Positions 9,082 to 17,858 of a stretch of DNA of 64,000 nucleotides are shown here, piece by piece. Under the pieces are notes generated by a model, which had not been told where the DNA came from, ran no database searches, and saw only the letters and a program-made list of their open reading frames with translations. Source of the stretch: Candidatus Zixiibacteriota bacterium (GTDB lineage: Bacteria; Zixibacteria; MSB-5A5; GN15; FEB-12); NCBI GenBank assembly GCA_024278935.1, contig JAJRSF010000011.1, forward strand, positions 1-64,000, read 5' to 3'. Within the stretch, counting starts at the first letter, position 1; each line of letters opens with the position of its first letter. A program made the translations under genes and the position numbers.

Positions 9082-9408
9082 TTAGCCATACCAAACAGTG
9101 TAGCCTTCTTCGCGAAGTTTTAATGCCAACTCTTCCTCAGACATCTCCGCTTTTTTGCGAGTCGTTATCGGATTGTATTCTTCATAAAGGTCTGGAATAA
9201 GCTGATAGCCGTACTTTTTAACATACTTGTTTGCTTTATATCCATTCAAATGCTGCTCAAACCGATATTCGGGCGAATGACAAGTCTGCCCAACATAAAC
9301 ACACGGCATATCGAGATTACGGTCAGGGTTTTCGGTATGGATTTTTTTATGCTTCAAAACCGTCTTTTTCAGTTGAATAACATAGAGATTATAAAGTTGT
9401 TTTACCAT
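9082..9408 (-). CDS. GIY-YIG-like nuclease-fold protein
   Basis: 108 residues. The N-terminus has the GIY-like strand YNLYVIQL, then CVYVGQT matching the YIG strand, followed by YRFEQHLNGYKANKYVKKYG, where the R and H fit the conserved helix of the superfamily. The C-terminal helix carries the acidic cluster EMSEEELALKLREEGY, which could supply the metal-binding Glu. It has the size of stand-alone GIY-YIG proteins. Target and role are unknown. No recombination or phage context is visible. Confidence 0.7.
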   Translation of the reverse strand: MVKQLYNLYVIQLKKTVLKHKKIHTENPDRNLDMPCVYVGQTCHSPEYRFEQHLNGYKANKYVKKYGYQLIPDLYEEYNPITTRKKAEMSEEELALKLREEGYTVWYG

Positions 9409-9420
9409 AATCCTCTAGCT

Positions 9421-9438
9421 CCCCTCTTTTAAGAGGGG
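9421..9438. repeat. Perfect 18-base palindrome
   Basis: CCCCTCTTTTAAGAGGGG followed by a G-rich stretch (TTGGGGGTGTG). It sits between the GIY-YIG start and the cyclophilin promoter. It resembles short interspersed inverted repeats seen in many environmental genomes. It lacks a terminator-like T-tail. Confidence 0.6.
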
Positions 9439-9472
9439 TTGGGGGTGTGTTAAAAATCACCTAATTCACCTG

Positions 9473-9500
9473 TTGACATCTCATATTCATACCGTATAAT
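9473..9500 (+). promoter_or_regulatory. Consensus sigma-70-like promoter for the cyclophilin gene
   Basis: TTGACA, 16-base spacer, TATAAT: both hexamers match the consensus. The AAGGAG ribosome site at 9525-9530 precedes a GTG start at 9538. Confidence 0.8.
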
Positions 9501-9537
9501 AACCGCAACAAAAACAGAAATCTCAAGGAGAAATATT

Positions 9538-10041
9538 GTGAAAATAACAATGAAAACAAATAAAGGCGATATCAATCTCAACCTGTTCTCTCAACAGGCT
9601 CCCGTCACTGTCGCTAATTTTGTCAATTTGATTCAACGGAAATATTATGATGGTCTTTCATTCCACCGTGTAATCGACGATTTCATGGTGCAAGGCGGAT
9701 GCCCAGAAGGCACAGGCACAGGCGGTCCTGGCTACCAATTCCAAGATGAATGTGTTCCTGAACTCAAACATGACAAACCGGGTATTCTCTCAATGGCAAA
9801 TGCCGGACCGGGAACAAACGGCTCACAGTTCTTTATCACGCATATTCCAACTGAATGGCTCGACGGAAAACATACTGTCTTTGGTGAAGTTGTTTCTGAT
9901 GCGGATATGGATATTGTCAATAAAATCGTTCAAGGTGATAAGATTGAATCTGTCACAGTCGAAGGCGACACCGAAGCTCTGCTTGAACCACACAAAGAGA
10001 CACTCGCTGCTTGGAACGACATCTTAGGCGAATCTAAATAA
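9538..10041 (+). CDS. Cyclophilin-type peptidyl-prolyl isomerase
   Basis: 167-residue cyclophilin with the family signatures [13 protein letters not shown], the TGTGGPGY loop, [17 protein letters not shown] and [12 protein letters not shown]. No signal peptide, so it is probably cytoplasmic, like PpiB. A C-terminal extension of about 20 residues ([20 protein letters not shown]) goes beyond the usual fold. The GTG start is set by a strong AAGGAG 7 bases upstream and the consensus promoter. It is a single-gene unit closed by a terminator. Confidence 0.95.
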   Translation: MKITMKTNKGDINLNLFSQQAPVTVANFVNLIQRKYYDGLSFHRVIDDFMVQGGCPEGTGTGGPGYQFQDECVPELKHDKPGILSMANAGPGTNGSQFFITHIPTEWLDGKHTVFGEVVSDADMDIVNKIVQGDKIESVTVEGDTEALLEPHKETLAAWNDILGESK

Positions 10042-10082
10042 GACTCTATTTCTGTGTAAACAGGAACCTAGTATAATTGTAG

Positions 10083-10109
10083 GGGCAGACCTGTGTGTCT
10101 GCCCTTTTT
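10083..10109 (+). terminator. Rho-independent terminator
   Basis: GGGCAGAC/GTCTGCCC eight-pair stem followed by TTTTT, 40 bases after the cyclophilin stop. Confidence 0.8.
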
Positions 10110-10130
10110 GTATTCAACCAAATTTCTAAC

Positions 10131-11996
10131 TTACAAATTATAATCATACAACAAACTCAAGCGGATAGTTCTGCCCGGTTCATTAACACCAATCCCTGAA
10201 CTAAATGGGTCTCGCAAATATGATAGATGCTGTTGATATGTTTTGTCCAATATATTTTCAACTCCAAATGATACCTGATAGCTCTTACTAAAATATGTCA
10301 GCGAAATATCAAACCTGTCCCATGAAGTTGTTTCTGATTCAGTGAGCAAACTGTCTACTCTTGTCTGAGCATCGTTGTATGTGTGAGTCAGTATAAGAGA
10401 ACTGTTTTTGTACCTTGGAGATTTCAACGTTGTTATCAAAAAGAATGGTGGTATCTCACTTAGCGGAATATCGTTAGTTTTATTTTTTGCATAGGTATAG
10501 CCGGAGAACAACGACAGATATTTTGATTTATAATTTGCGTTCAGACCAATCATGTGGGCATCGATATTTTCATAAGTTAAGTAATTCCGAGTACCACTTA
10601 TCGCATTTGTCAAATTAATATAATTAGAGATATAATGAGTATAAACAGAAATATTGATCTTTGAATTGGCATACATCGACCGAAGAGATAATTTCAATGG
10701 CTGACTTAGCTCAGGATTGCCTACCCAATATGGCGTCATGCCCGGTTTTTGTACTGCCACATAAACTTGCTCAAGCGTTGGTTCCGATGTTGCAATCTCC
10801 GAAGTAAACTGTATCGATGAATTATGAGCCATACTTTGCACATAATCAAATGTTGCACCAAGTGAATAGTAGTAGTTTGATTCTTCAGCGTCAGGATAGA
10901 GAGGCGTAAACATTTCAAGTCGGTCAGTATCGTTCATCTTCAAATATTTTAACCCTGCTTTATATGAAAGTCTGAATTTGTTCTTGCTATAACTGTTTTG
11001 ATATGTCCCGCTAAAATATGAAAGATCAGGTATCAGATGATTTTCGATCGTTTCCATCAGAGTTACTATTTCATTATCAGAATCCCAATTTCTATAGAGA
11101 AGTTCAACATTATCATTTACAAATCCAAGAGTCAAGTTCTGCACCGAAGTCCGCATGAACATACTGCTCACACGTAGTTGATTATCCATCATATGATCGG
11201 TGTAATTGAAATATATTTTTTGATTCTTATATGTCACATTACCACTGTAGATTCGGTTCAACCGTTCATCCATTTTCAAATACGGAAACATAATATTATC
11301 GGAATATGTAAAAGCACCTCGATAAGAAACAGCACCAACTTTATGAACAGCCGATATCTCACCAAGTTGATATTTATGGTCATCAGAAAAACCATACAGC
11401 GTCTCAAAATTATTTTTATCACCATCTTCATAACCATACCCTGTTGCATATCGCCCTGACAAAATAACTTTCGGACTGACTGCTGAAAAAGCAAAATCGG
11501 AACCTGATTCAGCTTGGGCAGATTGGGTAAAAGCTGTTTTTATATTTGAAAAATCAGAAGGTTTAATTCTACTAATCAGCAACCCACCACCTAAACCGGT
11601 TGAAAAAGATGACCTCTCTTTTGAAAATGAAATCAAATTCATCTCAAGCGGATTAACTCGTGTCAATGGTGAGTCCATCCTGTTCGGACATGCCGAATGA
11701 TACTGCTCCCCATCGATGACAACCGTTACGTCGGCACGCTTAAACCCTTCGCTAAAAATATCCTGAGCTATAAAAGTACCTTTGCGAATAAGTGTGAAAC
11801 CATTCAGATTCAAAATTTTTGAAAAATTATCTTTAGAGGTTGGAAACTCTGCGATACCAAAATCTTCTCTACTCTCTTCTACAAGAATTGAATCGACCAC
11901 ATACACTTTATCAGAGACTTTCACTGTATCTTCTACCTGCGACGCATTCAGAAGAGGACTGAGTAGAACAAACATTGCTACAATAATTTTTTTCAT
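10131..11996 (-). CDS. TonB-dependent receptor, OprC/NosA-like candidate for copper
   Basis: 621 residues. The signal peptide is followed by a plug domain (about 40-145: DVTVVIDGEQYHSACPNRM, GLGGGLLISR) and a 22-strand-type barrel ending GRTIRLSLLYDYNL. The plug carries CxxxM (C103, M107) in SACPNRMDSP and the barrel has HxM (H268, M270) in YTDHMMDNQ. The Pseudomonas copper receptor OprC binds copper with exactly a CxxxM pair in the plug and an HxM pair in the barrel, so copper is the most likely ligand. The barrel is shorter than many siderophore receptors. No TonB-ExbBD genes are in the window. A short leader with GGAG precedes the ATG. Confidence 0.85.
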   Translation of the reverse strand: MKKIIVAMFVLLSPLLNASQVEDTVKVSDKVYVVDSILVEESREDFGIAEFPTSKDNFSKILNLNGFTLIRKGTFIAQDIFSEGFKRADVTVVIDGEQYHSACPNRMDSPLTRVNPLEMNLISFSKERSSFSTGLGGGLLISRIKPSDFSNIKTAFTQSAQAESGSDFAFSAVSPKVILSGRYATGYGYEDGDKNNFETLYGFSDDHKYQLGEISAVHKVGAVSYRGAFTYSDNIMFPYLKMDERLNRIYSGNVTYKNQKIYFNYTDHMMDNQLRVSSMFMRTSVQNLTLGFVNDNVELLYRNWDSDNEIVTLMETIENHLIPDLSYFSGTYQNSYSKNKFRLSYKAGLKYLKMNDTDRLEMFTPLYPDAEESNYYYSLGATFDYVQSMAHNSSIQFTSEIATSEPTLEQVYVAVQKPGMTPYWVGNPELSQPLKLSLRSMYANSKINISVYTHYISNYINLTNAISGTRNYLTYENIDAHMIGLNANYKSKYLSLFSGYTYAKNKTNDIPLSEIPPFFLITTLKSPRYKNSSLILTHTYNDAQTRVDSLLTESETTSWDRFDISLTYFSKSYQVSFGVENILDKTYQQHLSYLRDPFSSGIGVNEPGRTIRLSLLYDYNL

Positions 11997-12134
11997 ACAA
12001 ACTCCATTTTTGTCTTTCTTAAAGTTAAACTAATAAACATGGGTGAATCAAGGTTAACTTATCTCTGTTTTAATTTATATTCAAGTGAATAATTCAGCCA
12101 AATCGGAGTATTACTTATACTAATACAACAGAAA

Positions 12135-12163
12135 GTCAAAACTTGACGAAGTCAAAACTTGAC
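12135..12163. promoter_or_regulatory. Two tandem palindromes, candidate operator before lemA
   Basis: GTCAAAACTTGAC occurs twice, separated by GAA, so the repeat period is 16 bases. Each copy is itself a GTCAA-N3-TTGAC palindrome. A possible -10 (TACAAT, 12168-12173) follows at 19 bases from the first TTGAC. This is the layout of a dimeric-repressor or activator site, but the regulator is unknown. Confidence 0.5.
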
Positions 12164-12244
12164 TGGCTACAATTTAGTTTGCATTTTAAAACCATAATTA
12201 TTTTAAATTAGACAATTTTGTTTCACACACTTAAAGGAGTTCAT

Positions 12245-12802
12245 ATGACAGGTTTCTTAATTTTTATAGGCATTGCTGTTCTTTTTGCCGCTTTTGCTAT
12301 CGGCATCTATAACAGCTTGGTCAAACTACGCACATCAACCGAATCATCATGGTCAGACATCGATGTACAGCTCAAGAAGCGTTTCAACCTCATCCCTGCT
12401 TTGGTAGAGACTGTCAAAGGTTACGCATCGCACGAAAAAGACCTTTTTGAAAAAGTAACCAAGGCAAGGTCACAGGCGATGAACGCAGGCACCCCTGAAC
12501 AGATGGCGGCCGGAAATAATATGCTGACCGGAACATTAAAATCACTTTTTGCAGTTTCTGAAGCATATCCTGACTTAAAAGCCAACACAAATTTTATGGA
12601 TTTACAAAGACAGCTCAAAGATATCGAAGGCGACATAGAATCTGCCCGAAGATACTACAATGCGATTGTCCGAGATTATAATATCAAGACCGAAACTTTT
12701 CCATCGACGATTGTAGCATCGATGTTTAATTTCGTCAAAAAAGAATTCTTCGAAATAGAATCACCCGATGAACGTAAACCTATCAAACCTGATTTTTCAT
12801 AA
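12245..12802 (+). CDS. lemA: LemA family membrane protein
   Basis: N-terminal transmembrane helix (FLIFIGIAVLFAAFAIGIY) followed by the LemA helical domain with its signature SWSDIDVQLKKRFNLIPALVETVKGY and a HEKDLFEKVTKARS continuation. The ATG at 12245 has AAAGGAG 5 bases upstream; the TTG used in the ORF track lies before that site and is rejected. The length (185 residues) is typical. The domain faces outward in models of the family, and its function is unsettled. It sits 11 bases before a DUF2207 gene, a pairing common in bacteria. Confidence 0.93.
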   Translation: MTGFLIFIGIAVLFAAFAIGIYNSLVKLRTSTESSWSDIDVQLKKRFNLIPALVETVKGYASHEKDLFEKVTKARSQAMNAGTPEQMAAGNNMLTGTLKSLFAVSEAYPDLKANTNFMDLQRQLKDIEGDIESARRYYNAIVRDYNIKTETFPSTIVASMFNFVKKEFFEIESPDERKPIKPDFS

Positions 12803-12813
12803 GAGGTTACAAT

Positions 12814-14544
12814 ATGAAAAATCTAATAAAACTGTTTTGCCTCATAGCTTTTCTACTCTGCGGTGTTATCGTAACTGAAAGTTCCGCTCAACATTTTACT
12901 ATCAAGAACTTTGATGCTCAAATAGTTATCGACGAAGATGGTTCTTTCACAGTATCAGAAACTATCACCGTTAATTTTCATCGGAAGAAACATGGCATCT
13001 ACCGAGAGATTCCATACAAATACGAAGATGAACTCGGTAATGCCGTCTATATGCCTATCGAAGTTTTTTCTGTGACCGATGAAAATGGAAACCCCCATAC
13101 CAGCAAAGTCAGCAAAACCGGCAACGTAATGAATATCCGTATTGGCGATGCTGATCGATATGTCGATGGTCGACAGGTCTATGTCATTAACTACAAAGTA
13201 ACCAACGGACTTCTTTATTTTGAGAAATACGATGAACTCTACTGGAACATCACCGGTGACTCATGGGACGCTGAGATCGAACATGCAACCGCAACGGTAA
13301 CAATTAACTCAACAACTATAAGTAACAATCTGGACTTTGCCTGCTACACCGGAGGTTATGGAGCAACAAGTTCAGAATGTAATTTCACCCAGCTCACAAA
13401 CGGCGGGCAGTTTCAAACTACAACTACCATAGAATCATACGATGGTTTCACGATTGCTTTTTCATTCGACAAAGGAATCGTTGCAGAACCATCCGACTTT
13501 GAAAAGTTTCTACTCACTATAAATTTAAGCGAGAACTGGGGATTTGTTCTGCCGATTATTTCTCTTCTCTTTATGATTATGCATTGGAGAAAAAAAGGAC
13601 GTGACCCGCATGTACGTTCCGCAATAGCAGTGCAATATGCACCTCCTAAGATAAATGGCAAGGAACTTACTGCCGCCGAAGTCGGGACGCTTATCGACGA
13701 AACCCTTGACCCAAAAGATATTTCAGCCAGTATGATTGGTCTTGCTGTCAAAGGATATTTAAATATTGAAGAGACCGAAGAGAAAGTTCTGATTTTCACC
13801 AATAAAGATTATAAGATAACATCATTAAAATCAGACCTCTCGGAACTGACCGAGTTTGAACGATGGCTTATGGTAGGACTTTTTCAAGACGGACAAAGTT
13901 CTATCATGATTTCTGATTTGAAGAATAAGTTTTACACCTATCTTCCTAAATTATCAAAAGCAATATTCAGGCAACTAGTCGAGTACAATTATTTTGCAAC
14001 ATCACCTCAATCTACTATGGGGAAATATGTCGGCTACGGAATTTTAGTTGCCGTATTAGTTGGAGCCTCACAATTTTTATTAACAACGAACACAACACCA
14101 TTAAAACCAATTTTAGTAACTATCTTTACCGCCTTACCATTTTTCCTATTTTCAAAAGCGATGCCTGCCAAAACTCGCAAAGGTGCCACAGCACTTGCCG
14201 ATGTTCTCGGTTTTCAGGAGTTTTTAGAACGGGCAGAAAAAGATAAACTCGAACGGATGGAAGATAAAGATTTGTTCAGTAAGTATCTCCCTTACGCGAT
14301 TGCTCTCGATGTTGTCGACCGATGGGCAAAAGCATTTGTCGGCATTGAGCAGAATATGCCTCATTGGTATATCGGCTCTCACGGCATGATGTATTTCCAT
14401 CCGGTTGCTTTTTCCCAAGCAATCACCGCAACAACTTCACATCTGTCAACAGCAACATTTGCTGCTCCCCGTAGTTCCGGTACATCCGGTGGCGGTGGCT
14501 TCTCAGGCGGTGGCGGAGGCGGTGGAGGCGGCGGAAGCTGGTAA
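12814..14544 (+). CDS. DUF2207 membrane protein with glycine-rich tail
   Basis: Signal peptide (TESSAQ), then an extracytoplasmic DUF2207 beta domain at about residues 27-220 (DAQIVIDEDGSFTVSETITV, GIYREIPY, LYWNITGDSWDAEIEHATATV). A transmembrane helix near 240-255 is followed by a cytoplasmic region with KGRDP, two more helices around 400-450, and a tail ending SGGGGFSGGGGG...SW. The Gly/Ser tail is typical of DUF2207 and of TPM-domain partners. Function unknown; it is co-transcribed with lemA and the pair probably forms one membrane unit. Confidence 0.9.
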   Translation: MKNLIKLFCLIAFLLCGVIVTESSAQHFTIKNFDAQIVIDEDGSFTVSETITVNFHRKKHGIYREIPYKYEDELGNAVYMPIEVFSVTDENGNPHTSKVSKTGNVMNIRIGDADRYVDGRQVYVINYKVTNGLLYFEKYDELYWNITGDSWDAEIEHATATVTINSTTISNNLDFACYTGGYGATSSECNFTQLTNGGQFQTTTTIESYDGFTIAFSFDKGIVAEPSDFEKFLLTINLSENWGFVLPIISLLFMIMHWRKKGRDPHVRSAIAVQYAPPKINGKELTAAEVGTLIDETLDPKDISASMIGLAVKGYLNIEETEEKVLIFTNKDYKITSLKSDLSELTEFERWLMVGLFQDGQSSIMISDLKNKFYTYLPKLSKAIFRQLVEYNYFATSPQSTMGKYVGYGILVAVLVGASQFLLTTNTTPLKPILVTIFTALPFFLFSKAMPAKTRKGATALADVLGFQEFLERAEKDKLERMEDKDLFSKYLPYAIALDVVDRWAKAFVGIEQNMPHWYIGSHGMMYFHPVAFSQAITATTSHLSTATFAAPRSSGTSGGGGFSGGGGGGGGGGSW

Positions 14545-14571
14545 AACATATTTCTCAAAAGTAACAGACAT

Positions 14572-14607
14572 AAAAAAATCGGTGAACTAAAAGTCCACCG
14601 GTTTTTT
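14572..14607. terminator. Bidirectional terminator between convergent units
   Basis: TCGGTG/CACCGG-based stem with A7 before and T6 after, so it can stop both the lemA operon (+) and glmS (-). Confidence 0.75.
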
Positions 14608-14626
14608 ATAATCTGTTTATTTCTAA

Positions 14627-16453
14627 TTATTCAACCGTAACAGATTTTGCCAAATTACGAGGTTGATCAACATCACATCCACGCATTACCGCAATATGAT
14701 ACGCCAATAATTGTAGTGGTATAATTGACAAAAGCGGAGTCAGCAAACGATATGTCGATGGAATATAAATAACATGATTCACTTTTTCGGCAATCTCGGT
14801 ATCACCTTCAGTCGCAATCGCAATAACTTTTCCATTACGCGAACGAACCTCAGCAATATTTGACATCACCTTATCATAGACCGGGTCCTTTAAAGCAATA
14901 ACTACCACCGGCATATTTTCATCGATTAAAGCAATCGGACCATGCTTCATTTCAGCAGCCGGATAACCTTCGGCGTGAATGTATGAAATCTCTTTCAGTT
15001 TCAAGGCACCTTCTAAAGCAACCGGGAAATTAATACCACGTCCAAGATATAAAAAATTATCAGCTTTATAATATTCAGCAGCTATCGCTGTAATCTGGTC
15101 ATCCATTTTGAGTATCTCTTCAACTCGATCCGGTATCTTTTGTATATGCTCAATAATTTCCTGACCAGTCTGCACCGACATCTGACGCATCCGTCCTAAG
15201 AGAGTCGTGACCAACGAGAGAACCATGACCTGCGATGTAAACGCTTTTGTCGATGCCACCCCGATTTCAGGACCGGCATGCAGATAGACGCCACCGTCAG
15301 ACTGACGGGCAATAGTCGAGCCAACAACATTCACAAGTCCCAAAGTTGTAACTCCGTGTTTTTGTGCTTCACGCATCGCCGCCAACGTATCAGCAGTTTC
15401 ACCTGATTGACTGATAGCAAACAGAAGAGAATTCTTTTCAAATATTGGTGAACGGTAGCGAAGTTCAGAAGCGTATTCTACCTCACAAGGTATCCGTGCC
15501 ATCTCTTCAAGCATATATTCACCTATAAGCCCTGCGTTCCAAGACGTACCGCAAGCAGTTATAAGAATCCGTTTAATCTCACGAAGTTCATCGTATTGTA
15601 AGTTGAGTCCATTTAAACGAGGGATACCTTCTTCAAAATTTAATCGTCCTCGAATCGCATTACGTAATGTAGTAGGTTGTTCAAAAATTTCTTTTAACAT
15701 AAAATGTTCAAAGCCGCCTTTTTCGATTTCATCAAGCGACCAACTGATCTCTTCAACTTGTGGAGAAATTTTTACATTTTGAATTGTCGTAATTTTATAT
15801 TCTTCCGGTGTAACAGTCGCAATCTCACCATCGTCTAAATAGACAACTCTATTTGTTGAGTCTAAGATTGCCGAGACATCGGATGCCACAAAATTTTCAC
15901 CATTACCATCACCAATAATAAGCGGCGACCCCATGCGGGCAGCAATAATCATATTTGGATGTGCCGATGAAATAACTGCTATACCGTAGGTTCCTTCTAC
16001 TTGAGTCAACGCTTCACGGACAGCTTCGGTAAGGTCACCTTTATAGCTAAACCGAATTAGTTGTGCAAGCACTTCGGTATCTGTTTCAGTTTTAATCTGA
16101 TAGCCTTTGCTTACCAAAAACGATTTTAACGTTCTGTAATTTTCAATAATACCGTTATGCACTATAGCAATATCTTCAGTCGTATCTGTATGAGGATGTG
16201 CATTTAACTGGTTTGGTTCACCATGAGTCGCCCATCTGGTATGTGCAATCCCGTGATTACTTTTGGTTGTGTTATTTATAAGTAATTTTTCTAGCTCAAC
16301 AATTTTACCTGCTGCTTTGGTAACATAGAGTCCATTGTCAGCAAGCAAAGCAATCCCTGCTGAATCATAGCCACGATATTCAAGCCTTTTGATACCTTTA
16401 AGTAAAATCGGTTCAGCCTGCTGTGGTCCAACATATCCGACAATTCCACACAT
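14627..16453 (-). CDS. glmS: Glutamine-fructose-6-phosphate aminotransferase (isomerizing)
   Basis: Makes glucosamine-6-phosphate for peptidoglycan and LPS. The N-terminal glutaminase domain begins MCGIVGYVG with the catalytic Cys2 and contains AHTRWATHG and HNGIIENY. Two SIS isomerase domains follow (about 290-420: ACGTSWNAG, SQSGETADT; and about 460-600: LGRGINFPVALEGALKLKEISYIHAEGY). The ending PRNLAKSVTVE is the universal GlmS C-terminus. The length is 608 residues. It lies 12 bases after glmM; the gap is too short for a glmS ribozyme. Confidence 0.98.
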   Translation of the reverse strand: MCGIVGYVGPQQAEPILLKGIKRLEYRGYDSAGIALLADNGLYVTKAAGKIVELEKLLINNTTKSNHGIAHTRWATHGEPNQLNAHPHTDTTEDIAIVHNGIIENYRTLKSFLVSKGYQIKTETDTEVLAQLIRFSYKGDLTEAVREALTQVEGTYGIAVISSAHPNMIIAARMGSPLIIGDGNGENFVASDVSAILDSTNRVVYLDDGEIATVTPEEYKITTIQNVKISPQVEEISWSLDEIEKGGFEHFMLKEIFEQPTTLRNAIRGRLNFEEGIPRLNGLNLQYDELREIKRILITACGTSWNAGLIGEYMLEEMARIPCEVEYASELRYRSPIFEKNSLLFAISQSGETADTLAAMREAQKHGVTTLGLVNVVGSTIARQSDGGVYLHAGPEIGVASTKAFTSQVMVLSLVTTLLGRMRQMSVQTGQEIIEHIQKIPDRVEEILKMDDQITAIAAEYYKADNFLYLGRGINFPVALEGALKLKEISYIHAEGYPAAEMKHGPIALIDENMPVVVIALKDPVYDKVMSNIAEVRSRNGKVIAIATEGDTEIAEKVNHVIYIPSTYRLLTPLLSIIPLQLLAYHIAVMRGCDVDQPRNLAKSVTVE

Positions 16454-16465
16454 AATCTTTATACC

Positions 16466-17830
16466 TTATTTAAAATACTTTTTTACTGTATCGGTCAATC
16501 TTGCCGTTAACTTTTGCGAATTTGTTTCTGTTATTATACGGTAAATCGGCTCAGTATTTGAAGTTCGTAATTGCAGCCATCCTTCGGCAAAATCAAAGCG
16601 TAAGCCATCACGGCGGTCGATTTTGCATTTTCCCAATAATGTCGCTGTTTCTTTTTCAAATTTCTTTAATTTTAGCAAAAACTTCGCTTTATCTTTTAAC
16701 TGAGCTTTATCTTTTATATTGTAATATTTCGGAAAAGTTTCAACTAAGTCAAAAAGAGATGTTTTCCTGTTGGCAAGCAGAGTCAATGCCAAAGCTGCCG
16801 CAATTAGGCAATCTCGACCGGCATGAAAAGATGGAAATATCACCCCGCCATTTCCTTCACCGCCGATTATGCCATTTTTCTTCTTCATCATCTCAACAAC
16901 ATTTGCCTCACCTACTTTTGAGTAGATAACTTTTGAACCAAGCGACTTAGCAATATCTTCGGTGACTTTTGATGTTGAAAGATTGATAACTGTCGCACCT
17001 TTCATTTTCAAAAGCACTGCCATGACACCAATCGTGAGCGTCAGCTCTTCGCCAATCGCATTGCCTTTGTTGTCAACCAATGCCAATCGATCAGCATCGG
17101 GATCACAAGCCATACCCAAATCTGCTTTATGTTTTTTAACCGCTTTACAAAGTTGGGTTATATTTTTGGCAATCGGTTCAGGTTCATGAGTGAAATTACC
17201 ATCCCCTTTACAATTTATTTTTATAACAGTGACACCAAGTTTCTCAAGCATTTCCGGAAGTGCCACCGACCCTGCCCCATTGACCGCATCGACAACAACT
17301 CTGAATTTTCGTTTTCTAACTGCCTGGCTGTTGACCACTTTTTGAGCAAGCGTTGCTTTAATATGTTCATCAATCCATTTGTCCTGTTCGGTCAATTTCC
17401 CAAGTTTGTTATGAGGAGCGTATGAAAACTTTTTTGCTTCAAATATTTTGTTCAGTTTTTTATATTCAGACGGGTTTATAAACTCTCCGGTTTTATTAAA
17501 AAACTTAAGAGCGTTCCACTCCGATGGGTTATGCGATGCTGTGATACAAATCCCGCCAACAGCTTTTAATTTCTTCACTGCAATTTCAACGGTCGGCGTT
17601 GGGACTATGCCAACATCAACAACATCGAGTCCGACTGATTGTAATACTGAAATAATAATCGGGTTGATTATTGCTCCCGATGGACGGCTATCACGACCGA
17701 CAACAACTTTTCCTTTACCGAGTAGGGTACCAAATGCGGCGGCATATTCTGCCAACATGTGCATATCGAGTCCGTTGCCTAAAACACCACGAACACCGGA
17801 TGTTGATTTTACTAATTGAATTTTTTTCAT
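16466..17830 (-). CDS. glmM: Phosphoglucosamine mutase-type phosphohexomutase
   Basis: Alpha-D-phosphohexomutase of 454 residues. Visible motifs are GVRG at the start (substrate loop), the active-site serine loop GICITASHNPSEWNALKF, the metal loop ACDPDADRLALVD, and the sugar-binding GEGNGGVIFP, with a C-terminal phosphate-binding RTSNTEPIYRII. It converts glucosamine-6-P to glucosamine-1-P if it is GlmM; a phosphomannomutase role is possible by sequence. Its place directly before glmS favours GlmM. Confidence 0.88.
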   Translation of the reverse strand: MKKIQLVKSTSGVRGVLGNGLDMHMLAEYAAAFGTLLGKGKVVVGRDSRPSGAIINPIIISVLQSVGLDVVDVGIVPTPTVEIAVKKLKAVGGICITASHNPSEWNALKFFNKTGEFINPSEYKKLNKIFEAKKFSYAPHNKLGKLTEQDKWIDEHIKATLAQKVVNSQAVRKRKFRVVVDAVNGAGSVALPEMLEKLGVTVIKINCKGDGNFTHEPEPIAKNITQLCKAVKKHKADLGMACDPDADRLALVDNKGNAIGEELTLTIGVMAVLLKMKGATVINLSTSKVTEDIAKSLGSKVIYSKVGEANVVEMMKKKNGIIGGEGNGGVIFPSFHAGRDCLIAAALALTLLANRKTSLFDLVETFPKYYNIKDKAQLKDKAKFLLKLKKFEKETATLLGKCKIDRRDGLRFDFAEGWLQLRTSNTEPIYRIITETNSQKLTARLTDTVKKYFK

Positions 17831-17858
17831 CTTTATTCTGAAAGCTTTCTCTTTGTTG

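Noticed and set aside
16453-16466. glmS ribozyme
   Set aside because: Only 12 bases separate glmM and glmS; there is no room for it.
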